The translations under genes and the position numbers were made by a program. A DNA stretch of 64,000 bases from an uncultured Eubacteriales bacterium (GTDB lineage Bacteria > Bacillota > Clostridia > Oscillospirales > Oscillospiraceae): NCBI GenBank assembly GCA_905198835.1, contig CAJKDY010000005.1:83264-147263 (forward strand), given 5' to 3'. Below are positions 16,189 to 23,554 of this stretch, in pieces (the stretch's first letter is position 1; every line of letters begins with the position of its first letter). The notes beneath the pieces were generated by a model that was not told the origin of the DNA, ran no database searches, and saw only the letters and a program-made list of their open reading frames with translations.

Positions 16189-17532
16189 ATGGAGAAGCGT
16201 CTCAAGCGGGCTAAGGTCACCTTTGTGGTAGCGGCCTTTATCGTGGCCGTGGGCTTTGCCATCCAGGGCCAGGTCCAGGCCCGGCAGTATAAGCGGCTGC
16301 TGACAAACGGCTATTACCACGCCTTTTCCGAGCTGACCACCGCGGTGGGCGAGCTGGATACGGCGCTGCAAAAGTCCGTCTACACAACGCCCGGGCCGCT
16401 GCAGAGCAGCCTCTATCAACAGGTGTACGCCAAGGCGCTGGCGGCCCAGTACGCCCTGGGCGAGCTGCCCTACGGCAACCAGGAGCTGGAGCAGACCGCC
16501 GCGTTTCTGGCCAAGACCGGCGACTATGCCGCCGCCCTGTGCCGGGGCAGCTACGATGGCTCCGGGGAGAATCTGGCGGCCCTGGCCGCTATCTCCAGCG
16601 ATCTGAACACGACCCTGGCCGGGCTCCAGAGCGATCTGGAGGCGGGGGCGGTGGAGCTGCGGGAGGTAGCCCGGGCCGAGGACGAGCTGGCCCGGAGCGC
16701 GAAGGGCGGCGACGCTCCCGGCGGCGGTACCGCCTTTCAGGACGTGGAGTCCGACTTTCCTGAGCTGCCCAGCCTGGTCTACGACGGCCCCTTCTCCGAG
16801 CATTTGAGCGGCGAGACGCCCAAGGCGCTGGAGGGCATGGGCCAGGTCAGTGAACAGGAGGCCCGGCAGGCGACGGCGGATTTCCTCCATCTTTCCCCCG
16901 GGCAGCTCACCGCCATGGGCCAAAGCCAAGGCGTATTGCCCACCTACGATTTTTCTATAGATAGCGGCGACGGCCAGGGCTATATCGAGGTCACCTGTCA
17001 GGGCGCTCAGGTGCTGGCCTACTTTTCCGACCGCGCCCCCGGCCAGCCCACCATGGATGCCAGCCGGGGCGTGGAGCTGGCCCAGAATTACCTGGCCAAC
17101 TGGGGCTTTGCCCAGATGGAGCCCAGCTACCACATCCAGCGGGAGGGCCTGCTGACGGTCCATTTCGCAGCCGTGATGGACGGCGTGTTTTGTTATCCCG
17201 ATCTGGTGAAGGTCACCGTCGGTCTGGACGACGGCAAGCTGCTGGGCTATGAGGCCCATGGCTATCTGACCCGCCACCATGGCCGGACCCTCCCTGCACC
17301 CGCCGTGACCGAGGCTCAGGCCCGGGCGGCGGTGCCCCAGAGCCTGTCCATCCTGGCCGTCCAGCCCGCTCTGATCCCCACCGCCGGCGGCACCCAGGAG
17401 GTGCTGACCTGGGAGTATAAATGCCAGAGTGCCGATGGCTGCCATGTGCTGGTCTACGTCAATGCCCAGACCGGCCAGCAGCAGAACATTTTACTGCTTT
17501 TAGAGGACGAGACGGGCACGCTGGCGTTATGA
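16189..17532 (+). CDS. ypeB: Spore germination protein YpeB
   Basis: A 447-aa protein with a single N-terminal membrane segment (about residues 10-28), a helical N-terminal half, and C-terminal PepSY/YPEB repeats (about 220-440; e.g. VSEQEARQATADFLHL, DASRGVELAQNYLANWGF, VTEAQARAAVP). In Bacillus, YpeB is required to localise and stabilise the cortex-lytic enzyme SleB in the forespore inner membrane. Here the expected neighbour sleB is absent; gltX precedes and rpsB follows. The start codon abuts a terminator (see 16150-16188). Family assignment is good, with normal length. Confidence 0.88.
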   Translation: MEKRLKRAKVTFVVAAFIVAVGFAIQGQVQARQYKRLLTNGYYHAFSELTTAVGELDTALQKSVYTTPGPLQSSLYQQVYAKALAAQYALGELPYGNQELEQTAAFLAKTGDYAAALCRGSYDGSGENLAALAAISSDLNTTLAGLQSDLEAGAVELREVARAEDELARSAKGGDAPGGGTAFQDVESDFPELPSLVYDGPFSEHLSGETPKALEGMGQVSEQEARQATADFLHLSPGQLTAMGQSQGVLPTYDFSIDSGDGQGYIEVTCQGAQVLAYFSDRAPGQPTMDASRGVELAQNYLANWGFAQMEPSYHIQREGLLTVHFAAVMDGVFCYPDLVKVTVGLDDGKLLGYEAHGYLTRHHGRTLPAPAVTEAQARAAVPQSLSILAVQPALIPTAGGTQEVLTWEYKCQSADGCHVLVYVNAQTGQQQNILLLLEDETGTLAL

Positions 17533-17536
17533 CCAG

Positions 17537-17558
17537 GGGCGGCTTTTCCGCCGCCCTT
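17537..17558 (+). terminator. Hairpin after ypeB, possible terminator
   Basis: A 7-bp GC stem (17537-17543 with 17550-17556) with loop TTTTCC, directly after the ypeB stop. The following T content is poor (TTACATTTATAT), so termination may be weak. Confidence 0.5.
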
Positions 17559-17590
17559 ACATTTATATAAAAAATCAGGCAAAATAGGGC

Positions 17591-17619
17591 TTGCTATTTT
17601 TGACCAATTGTGGTAAACT
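17591..17619 (+). promoter_or_regulatory. Sigma-A promoter of rpsB-tsf
   Basis: TTGCTA, 17-nt spacer, TAAACT (-35 at 17591-17596, -10 at 17614-17619). It leaves a leader of about 115 nt before rpsB, where S2 autoregulation acts in some bacteria; I cannot show an S2 site here. Confidence 0.7.
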
Positions 17620-17742
17620 ACCATAGCCTGTGCGAAATACACACACCCTTGGGATGGCCTCGCCGGTGTTTCCCCCTTGGGGAAATGGCCCGGCCAGATG
17701 ATCTGGGTGGAGGCAAAAACAAATTATTAGGAGGAACAAACA

Positions 17743-18489
17743 ATGGCAGTCGTATCTATGAAGCAGCTTCTGGAGGCGGGCGTCCACTTCGGACACCAGA
17801 CCCGCCGCTGGAACCCCAAGATGGCCAGCTACATCTACACCGAGCGCAACGGCATCTACATCATCGATCTGCAGAAGACGGTGAAGAAGTTGGAAGAGGC
17901 CTACGCCTTCGTGCGCGAGATCAGCGAGAACGGCCAGACCCTTCTGTTCGTCGGCACCAAGAAGCAGGCCCAGGAGGCCATCAAGGAAGAGGCCCAGCGC
18001 TGTGGGATGTACTTCGTCAACGCCCGGTGGCTGGGCGGTATGCTCACCAACTTCAAGACCATGCGCGGCCGTGTGGACCGTCTGGCCCAGCTCAAGAAGA
18101 TGCAGGAGGACGGCACCTTCGATATGCTGCCCAAGAAGGAAGTTATGCACCACCTGGGCGAGATCGCCAAGCTGGAGAAGTACCTGGGCGGCGTCACCGA
18201 GATGCGCAAGCTCCCCGGCGCGCTGTTCGTCGTTGATCCCCGCAAGGAGCGCAACGCCATCAACGAGGCCCGCAAGCTTCACATCCCCGTGGTGGCCATC
18301 GTGGATACCAACTGCGACCCCGACGAGATCGACTACGTGATCCCCGGCAATGACGACGCCATCCGCGCCATCAAGCTCATCTCCTCTGTCATGGCCAACG
18401 CCATCCAGGAGGGCAAGCAGGGCGCCGACGCCCCCGCCGCCAACGCCGAGGCTCCCGCCGCCGAGGCCCCTGTGGCCCCTGCGGAGTAA
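17743..18489 (+). CDS. rpsB: 30S ribosomal protein S2
   Basis: A 248-aa S2 protein. The N terminus MKQLLEAGVHFGHQTRRWNPKM and the segment ARWLGGMLTNFKTM are diagnostic, as is LPGALFVVDPRKERNAI. It assembles late on the 30S body and recruits S1. The C terminus has an added tail of about 25 residues made almost only of Ala, Pro and Glu. AGGAGG precedes the start. It is followed by tsf, the usual partner. Confidence 0.98.
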   Translation: MAVVSMKQLLEAGVHFGHQTRRWNPKMASYIYTERNGIYIIDLQKTVKKLEEAYAFVREISENGQTLLFVGTKKQAQEAIKEEAQRCGMYFVNARWLGGMLTNFKTMRGRVDRLAQLKKMQEDGTFDMLPKKEVMHHLGEIAKLEKYLGGVTEMRKLPGALFVVDPRKERNAINEARKLHIPVVAIVDTNCDPDEIDYVIPGNDDAIRAIKLISSVMANAIQEGKQGADAPAANAEAPAAEAPVAPAE

Positions 18490-18525
18490 TTTCAAACTTT
18501 ACCAAACATATTGGAGGAAGAGAAA

Positions 18526-19443
18526 ATGGCTATTAGCGCACAAGACGTCAGCAAGCTCCGCGAGATGACCGGCGTGGGCATGATGGACTGCAAGAAGGCT
18601 CTCACCGCCACCGACGGCGACATGGACAAGGCTGTGGAGTTCCTGCGGGAGAAGGGCCTTGCCACCGCCCAGAAGAAGGCCGGCCGTATCGCCGCCGAGG
18701 GCGTGGCCTACGCCACCGTGATCGACGGCGTGGGCGTTGTGGTGGAGGTCAACGCCGAGACCGACTTCGTGGCCAAGAACGAGAAGTTCACCGACTTTGT
18801 CCACCAGGTGGCCAACGTCATCGCCAAGGAAGATCCCAAGGACCTGGACGACCTACTGACCAAGCCCTACCCCGACACCGGCCGCACCGTGGCCGACGAG
18901 ACCATCGAGAAGGTCCAGGTCATCGGCGAGAACATCAAGGTCCGCCGCTTCGCCCGCTTTGGCAAGGGCGTCAGCGTCTCCTATGTCCACATGGGTGGCC
19001 GCATCGGCGTGCTGGTGAATCTGGAGACCGACCTGGCTGCCGACAAGGTCACCGAGGTGGGCAAGGATCTGGCCATGCAGATCGCCGCCCTGAACCCCCG
19101 CTTCCTGGACAAGTCCCAGGTGGGCCAGGAGGTGCTGGACGAGGAGAAGAAGATCATGCTGGTCCAGATGGAGAACGACCCCAAGATGGCCGCCAAGCCC
19201 GACAAGGTCAAGGAAGGCATCGTCATGGGCAAACTGCGCAAGTTCTACGAGGAGAACTGCCTGATGCAGCAGGAGTTTGTCAAGGATGGCTCCATGAGCG
19301 TGGAGCAGTATGTGGCGGCTCAGGCCAAGGCCCTGGGCGGCACCATCACTCTGAAGGACGCCGTTCGCTTTGAGAAGGGCGAGGGCATCGAGAAGAAGCA
19401 GGAGAACTTCGCCGAGGAGATTGCCAAGCAGCTGGGCAAGTAA
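18526..19443 (+). CDS. tsf: Elongation factor Ts
   Basis: A 305-aa guanine-nucleotide exchange factor for EF-Tu. The N-terminal UBA-like domain reads VSKLREMTGVGMMDCKKAL and the signature TDFVAKNEKF lies near residue 80, followed by the dimerisation core. ATG 18526 is preceded by GGAGG; an in-frame TTG within that site (18511) is rejected. It is co-transcribed with rpsB and ends in a strong terminator. Confidence 0.98.
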   Translation: MAISAQDVSKLREMTGVGMMDCKKALTATDGDMDKAVEFLREKGLATAQKKAGRIAAEGVAYATVIDGVGVVVEVNAETDFVAKNEKFTDFVHQVANVIAKEDPKDLDDLLTKPYPDTGRTVADETIEKVQVIGENIKVRRFARFGKGVSVSYVHMGGRIGVLVNLETDLAADKVTEVGKDLAMQIAALNPRFLDKSQVGQEVLDEEKKIMLVQMENDPKMAAKPDKVKEGIVMGKLRKFYEENCLMQQEFVKDGSMSVEQYVAAQAKALGGTITLKDAVRFEKGEGIEKKQENFAEEIAKQLGK

Positions 19444-19470
19444 GCGTCTTCCCTGTTACCGCAATAAAAA

Positions 19471-19504
19471 CCGCTCCGTCCACTGTGGACGGAGCGGTTT
19501 TTTT
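19471..19504. terminator. Bidirectional terminator after tsf
   Basis: A perfect 12-bp stem (19471-19482 with 19486-19497), 3-nt loop, T runs on both strands. It ends rpsB-tsf on the plus strand and the XRE-regulator transcript on the minus strand. Confidence 0.93.
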
Positions 19505-19514
19505 GCTGTGCGGA

Positions 19515-19733
19515 TTAGTTTTCTTCCTCGCGATCATATTCCAGGATGTCGCCGGGGGTACACTCCAGCGCCTCGCAGATGGCGGCCAGGGTGGAGAACC
19601 GCACCGCCGTCACCTTGTTGTTCTTGATCTTGGACAGATTCACGTTGGAGATGCCCACCTTCTCCGCCAGCTGGTTCAGGGACATCTTCCGCTCCACCAT
19701 GACCCGGTCCAGCCGCAGCACGATCTTTCCCAT
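19515..19733 (-). CDS. Small XRE/Cro-type transcriptional regulator
   Basis: A 72-aa DNA-binding protein that is all helix-turn-helix: LDRVMVERKMSLNQLAEKVGISNVNLSKI, then CEALECTPGDILEYD, typical of the YozG/Cro-CI group. It lies 13 bases downstream of a DUF2975 membrane protein gene, a pairing common in Firmicutes; the regulator probably controls this operon. Repeated TTAATGTTT motifs at the operon promoter (20359-20416) are candidate binding sites. Confidence 0.9.
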   Translation of the reverse strand: MGKIVLRLDRVMVERKMSLNQLAEKVGISNVNLSKIKNNKVTAVRFSTLAAICEALECTPGDILEYDREEEN

Positions 19734-19746
19734 GGTATACGCTCCT

Positions 19747-20295
19747 TTACAGCAGCCCGTCGGTCTCGGTCTCCAGCTCCACCCCGCGGGCGAAGAACTG
19801 GGACAGGCACAGCACCGCCAGGCCCACCATAAAGCTGCCCACGCCCACGCTGCTCTCCACCAACTCCGGCCCCATGACGAGCCGGGCCAGGGTGCTCATG
19901 ACCAGGCCGATGACAGGCACGCCGATGAGGAAGATACCGATCTCCCGCACCATGCGTACGTTATCCTTCTGGAAGGGCGTGGCGTTCTCCGACTTCTTCA
20001 AAATGAGGTAGATGTTGCGAAACACCATAGCCATCAGGCCCAAGATCAGCACTGCGGCCACGCAGAAGAGCCGCAGCGCCGCCACGCTCACCTGCCCCGT
20101 CTGATCCACTACCTCGATCTCAAAGCCATAGGTGGTCAGGCTGGCGCCAAAGTCCGCCATGCTGACGTTTTGGAAGATCCCCTTACCCATGATGAACGAC
20201 AGAACAAGCACAACCACCATAGCCACCATGGCGATCCAATGGCCGATCTCCACCAGCTTTGACAAAACAAGGGTGGCCTTATCCAGCTTTTTCAT
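19747..20295 (-). CDS. DUF2975 membrane protein
   Basis: A 182-aa integral membrane protein with four predicted membrane segments (about residues 15-37, 72-92, 115-137 and 145-165), matching the DUF2975 pattern including FRNIYLILKKSENATPFQKDN. Function is unknown; the family is repeatedly coupled to a small XRE regulator, as here. The promoter upstream is consensus. Confidence 0.85.
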   Translation of the reverse strand: MKKLDKATLVLSKLVEIGHWIAMVAMVVVLVLSFIMGKGIFQNVSMADFGASLTTYGFEIEVVDQTGQVSVAALRLFCVAAVLILGLMAMVFRNIYLILKKSENATPFQKDNVRMVREIGIFLIGVPVIGLVMSTLARLVMGPELVESSVGVGSFMVGLAVLCLSQFFARGVELETETDGLL

Positions 20296-20343
20296 CTCTC
20301 ATTCCTCCTGCCAAAAAATTTTCAGGTCTGTCCTGATGCTGTG

Positions 20344-20372
20344 ATGATACCACGCCCGTTAATGTTTGTCAA
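20344..20372 (-). promoter_or_regulatory. Promoter of the DUF2975-XRE operon
   Basis: TTGACA, 17-nt spacer, TATCAT on the minus strand (-10 at 20344-20349, -35 at 20367-20372). A TTAATGTTT motif overlaps the edge of the -35 (20359-20367), with further copies upstream. Confidence 0.85.
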
Positions 20373-20416
20373 CTATTTCTTAATGTTTTGCGATAAAAAA
20401 TATTTGTAAAACATTA
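20359..20416 (-). promoter_or_regulatory. Candidate operator: repeated TTAATGTTT motifs
   Basis: TTAATGTTT occurs at 20359-20367 and 20380-20388 (21 bases apart, two helical turns), and its inverted core AAACATTA at 20409-20416. This spacing fits a dimeric repressor binding on one DNA face. The small XRE regulator of the same operon is the natural candidate; this is inference. Confidence 0.45.
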
Positions 20417-20440
20417 TACTTGTTCAGCTACTCTTCCCCC

Positions 20441-20469
20441 TTTTCAAATGGGGCGGGCTGTGCTATGAT
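20441..20469 (+). promoter_or_regulatory. Weak promoter of the papain-fold gene
   Basis: TTTTCA, 17-nt spacer, TATGAT (-10 at 20464-20469), about 40 bases before the ATG at 20510. The -10 is good, the -35 poor. Confidence 0.4.
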
Positions 20470-20509
20470 GGTAGCGACAAATTTTGCGGTCAGGGAGGTG
20501 AGCCGGAAT

Positions 20510-21385
20510 ATGACGATCAAGAGAAAGCGACGTCTTGCGATCATTGTGATCGCCGCACTGGCGCTGGCTCTGCTCTGGTTCTTTTTGCAAGGGCCCTTTG
20601 CCCACCGGCTCCAGCCCTTCTCCCCTGCCTATGACCGCATGGACCTGGGGCCGATTTTAGACAAGGCGGCCCTCGAAACCGAGGATTATGACACGCTCTA
20701 CGCCCAGACCGGCCTGGGCCCCGCCGCCGTGGACGACCTGCGGGCTATGGGCACTGCGGGCGTGGCGCAAATTCTGGCCACTCAGGACGCCTTTTTTACT
20801 CAACCTTGCGAGAGCTCCTGCTCCAACCTGGGCATTACCACCAAGGAGCACCGCTTTTTGGATGAGGAGGGGTACATGGTCTATGCCGCGCCGCTGGCGC
20901 CATTGAAGGAGGGGGACATCCTGGTCTCCCTGTCCACCCACACCGCGGGCTGGACCCACGGCCACGCGGGGCTGGTGGTGGATCCGGACCCGGAGCGGCC
21001 CGTGACCCTGGAGTCGGTGGTGCTGGGGACCCGCTCCAGCGCCATGAATGCCAACCACTGGCGCAGCTATACCACCTTCATGGTCCTCCGGCCCAAGGCG
21101 GACGACGCGACACGCCAAGCGGTAGTGGACGTCGCCAACCAGCATCTGACGGACATTCCCTACAGCCTGTTGAGCGGCGTTTTCGGGGAGAAGTTCCAGA
21201 GCCTGGAGGGCGACCACAACGCCCAGTGCGGCTATCTGCCGTGGTACGCCTGGATGGCGGTGGGCCTCGACCTGGACAGCGACGGTGGCCGCATCGTGAC
21301 CCCGGCGGACCTGGCCGAGAGCCCCGATGTAGAGGTCGTCCAACTCTACGGCCTGGACCCGGAAAAGTACCCTTACGCCCGGTGA
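20510..21385 (+). CDS. Membrane-anchored permuted papain-fold (YiiX/NlpC-P60-like) protein
   Basis: A 291-aa protein with one N-terminal membrane or signal segment (residues about 8-26). The rest looks like a circularly permuted NlpC/P60 (YiiX, DUF830-type) domain: LKEGDILVSLSTHTAGWTHGHAGLV gives the His, VTLESVVLG the strand after it, and QCGYLPWYAWMAVGLDLDS the Cys-containing helix near residue 240. Such enzymes are amidases or acyltransferases; the substrate is unknown. The start at 20510 has GGGAGGTGAG upstream. It is divergent from the DUF2975 operon. Catalytic assignment is by motif only. Confidence 0.68.
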   Translation: MTIKRKRRLAIIVIAALALALLWFFLQGPFAHRLQPFSPAYDRMDLGPILDKAALETEDYDTLYAQTGLGPAAVDDLRAMGTAGVAQILATQDAFFTQPCESSCSNLGITTKEHRFLDEEGYMVYAAPLAPLKEGDILVSLSTHTAGWTHGHAGLVVDPDPERPVTLESVVLGTRSSAMNANHWRSYTTFMVLRPKADDATRQAVVDVANQHLTDIPYSLLSGVFGEKFQSLEGDHNAQCGYLPWYAWMAVGLDLDSDGGRIVTPADLAESPDVEVVQLYGLDPEKYPYAR

Positions 21386-21397
21386 GCTTATAAAGAA

Positions 21398-21430
21398 ACG
21401 CGGACAGCTTGCGCTGTCCGCGTCTTTTTT
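21398..21430. terminator. Bidirectional terminator between papain-fold gene and rnc
   Basis: An 11-bp perfect stem (21398-21408 with 21413-21423) with TTGC loop and CTTTTTT on the plus strand. The minus-strand T run is interrupted (TTTCTTTAT). The genes on both sides converge here. Confidence 0.9.
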
Positions 21431-21434
21431 GCTG

Positions 21435-22109
21435 TTAGGGCTGCTGCTTTTCCAGCGCCGCCTTGGCGGCTTGCTGCTCGGCTTCTTTTTTGCTGTGGCC
21501 TTTGCCGGTACCGATGCTCTTGCCGTCCAGGGTGACCTCCATCCAGAATTCCTTCTGGTGGTCGGGGCCCTCCTCCTTGACCAGCTGGTACTTCAGGCTC
21601 CGGCCCGGCGTGCGCTGGACCAGCTCTTGAAGGGCGGTCTTGAAGTCGTGGCCCTCGCCAGTCTGGGCCTCCTTGGAGAGGATGAAGGTGTGGATGACGG
21701 CGCTGGGCTGGGAGAGGTCGCCGCTATCGAGATAGATGGCGGCCAGGATGGCCTCCACCGCGTCGGCCTGGATGGAGCCCCGGTGGCGGCCACCGTTTTG
21801 GTCCTCTCCCTTGCCCAGCTTCAAATGGGTCCCAAGGCTCCACTCCCCTGCCACCTGGGCCAGAGATTCCTCGCACACCAAGGCGGCCCGCATCCGGGTC
21901 AGGTCCCCTTCGGGGAGGTCGGGGTGGGTGCGGTAGAGATGCTCGGCGGTGACCTGGCCCAGGATAGAGTCGCCCAAAAACTCCAGCCGCTCGTTGCTGT
22001 CCAGCGCGCCGCCCAGACGCTCGTTGGCGTAGGAGCTGTGGGTCAGGGCCTGGTCCAGCAGCGCGGGGTCTTGAAAGCGGTAGCCCAGCTTTTCCTCCAG
22101 CGGGTGCAT
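21435..22109 (-). CDS. rnc: Ribonuclease III
   Basis: A 224-aa double-strand-specific RNase processing rRNA and mRNA. The signature NERLEFLGDS is near residue 38 and a second catalytic acidic cluster lies in ADAVEAILAAIYLD. The C-terminal dsRNA-binding domain ends in KKEAEQQAAKAAL. GAGGAGGAGGGG precedes the start. It is the last gene of the plsX-acpP-rnc set, and an intrinsic terminator lies between acpP and rnc, only about 20 bases before its start. Confidence 0.96.
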   Translation of the reverse strand: MHPLEEKLGYRFQDPALLDQALTHSSYANERLGGALDSNERLEFLGDSILGQVTAEHLYRTHPDLPEGDLTRMRAALVCEESLAQVAGEWSLGTHLKLGKGEDQNGGRHRGSIQADAVEAILAAIYLDSGDLSQPSAVIHTFILSKEAQTGEGHDFKTALQELVQRTPGRSLKYQLVKEEGPDHQKEFWMEVTLDGKSIGTGKGHSKKEAEQQAAKAALEKQQP

Positions 22110-22130
22110 ACGCCCCTCCTCCTCTCAAAG

Positions 22131-22156
22131 AAAAACCCCGCCGTGCAGCGGGGTTT
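22131..22156 (-). terminator. Intrinsic terminator between acpP and rnc
   Basis: A 9-bp stem (22133-22141 with 22148-22156), and on the minus strand a T run starting in the stem. It leaves only about 20 bases before the rnc ATG, so rnc expression likely depends on read-through. That would suit the much higher need for ACP than for RNase III. Confidence 0.8.
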
Positions 22157-22174
22157 CTCGCTTTGTGTTTTGGT

Positions 22175-22411
22175 TTAGTCTCCCTCGGTCCGGGCCTGGA
22201 TCTGCTGGACCAGGTCGCCCACGGTGGAGATGCTACCCAAATCGTCCTCGGACATCTCGCCCACGTCGAAGGCGTCCTCCAAAGCCATGCTCAGCTCTAC
22301 GATATCGATGGAGTCGGCCCCCAGATCGTCTTCAAAAGAGGTCTCCATGGTGATGGAATCAACGTCCACGCCGAATTGCTCCGCGATGATCTCCGCAATT
22401 TCCTTGAACAT
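22175..22411 (-). CDS. acpP: Acyl carrier protein
   Basis: A 78-aa acidic protein carrying growing acyl chains in fatty acid synthesis. The 4'-phosphopantetheine serine lies in LGADSIDIVELSMALED (residue about 37). It is downstream of plsX in the classic order. The preceding 74 bases contain the ribosome-binding site and no obvious separate promoter. Confidence 0.97.
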   Translation of the reverse strand: MFKEIAEIIAEQFGVDVDSITMETSFEDDLGADSIDIVELSMALEDAFDVGEMSEDDLGSISTVGDLVQQIQARTEGD

Positions 22412-22485
22412 ATACCTCGCTCCTTTTCAAAGGGAAATCTTACATTCAAATCATAAGAAGTTTTCCCTCGGATGTCAATAGGCAA

Positions 22486-23541
22486 TCACGATTTTTCCGC
22501 AGTTTCTTCCGACTTTATCTCGCTGCCCAGGCGCATATAGCCGATGTTGGCGGCGATGTCCTCGATGAGGCCGGACCGGGCCAGCTCCATACCCTGGCGA
22601 ATGGCGTTTTGAATGGCCTTGGGCCCGGAGGAGCCGTGGGCCTTGATAACGGGCTTGGAGATGCCCATCAGGGCCGTGCCGCCCACCTCTTCGCTGTCCA
22701 GCAGCTTTTTAAAATCGGTCAGGCCGCCCTTGACCAGCAGCGCCGCCAGCTTGGTGAGGATATTCTTCTTAAAGATGCCCTTGATCTGCCGGGCCAGAAA
22801 CAATCCCGTGCCCTCCACGGCCTTGAGGAAGACATTGCCGGAAAAGCCGTCGGCCACGATGACGTCCACCGCGCCCTCTACCGCCTCCCGGGCCTCTACG
22901 TTGCCCACAAAGTTGATGCGGCCCTCTTCCCCGGCCTTACGCAGCAACGCATAGGTCTCTTTTTGCAAGTCGGTCCCCTTGCTCTCCTCCACGCCGATGT
23001 TCAAAAGGCCCACACGGGGCTCGGGCCGGCACAGGGCGTGCTGGGCGTAGAAGCTGCCCATATAGGCGAATTGCAAGAGGTACTCCGGCGTACACTCGGC
23101 GTTAGCCCCGCAGTCGATGAGCACGGCGCCGCCCTTGCCCGTGGGCACTACCGGGGCCAGCGCAGCCCGGCGGATGCCTCGGATGCGCTTGGTCATCAGC
23201 GTGGCCGCCGAAAGGAGCGCGCCGGTGGAACCGGCGGAGACAAAGGCCTCCCCCGCCCCCTCGGAGAGGAGGCTCAGACCTACCGTCAGCGACGAGTCCT
23301 TCTTCTCCTTAAATGCCAGAGCGGGATTATCCTCCATGGTGACTACCTGGCTGGCGTGGGCGATCTCCAGGCCCTGGGGCAGATCGCCCACGCCCAGGTC
23401 GCCTTGCAGACACTTCAAGATCGCCTCGCCGTCGCCCACCAGGATCACCTGGATCCCGTAAGCCTGCACGGCGTCCAAAGCGCCCTTAACGTTGCAAAGG
23501 GGCGCGTTGTCCCCGCCCATGGCGTCTACAATGATCTTCAT
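22486..23541 (-). CDS. plsX: Phosphate acyltransferase PlsX
   Basis: A 351-aa enzyme making acyl-phosphate from acyl-ACP for phospholipid synthesis (with PlsY). The N terminus MKIIVDAMGGDNAP and the segments ALAPVVPTGKGGAVLIDCGAN and IVADGFSGNVFLKAVEG are characteristic. It is 14 bases from trmFO and directly upstream of acpP. There is no fapR between, unlike Bacillus. Confidence 0.97.
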   Translation of the reverse strand: MKIIVDAMGGDNAPLCNVKGALDAVQAYGIQVILVGDGEAILKCLQGDLGVGDLPQGLEIAHASQVVTMEDNPALAFKEKKDSSLTVGLSLLSEGAGEAFVSAGSTGALLSAATLMTKRIRGIRRAALAPVVPTGKGGAVLIDCGANAECTPEYLLQFAYMGSFYAQHALCRPEPRVGLLNIGVEESKGTDLQKETYALLRKAGEEGRINFVGNVEAREAVEGAVDVIVADGFSGNVFLKAVEGTGLFLARQIKGIFKKNILTKLAALLVKGGLTDFKKLLDSEEVGGTALMGISKPVIKAHGSSGPKAIQNAIRQGMELARSGLIEDIAANIGYMRLGSEIKSEETAEKS

Positions 23542-23554
23542 ATCGGGCCCTCCT

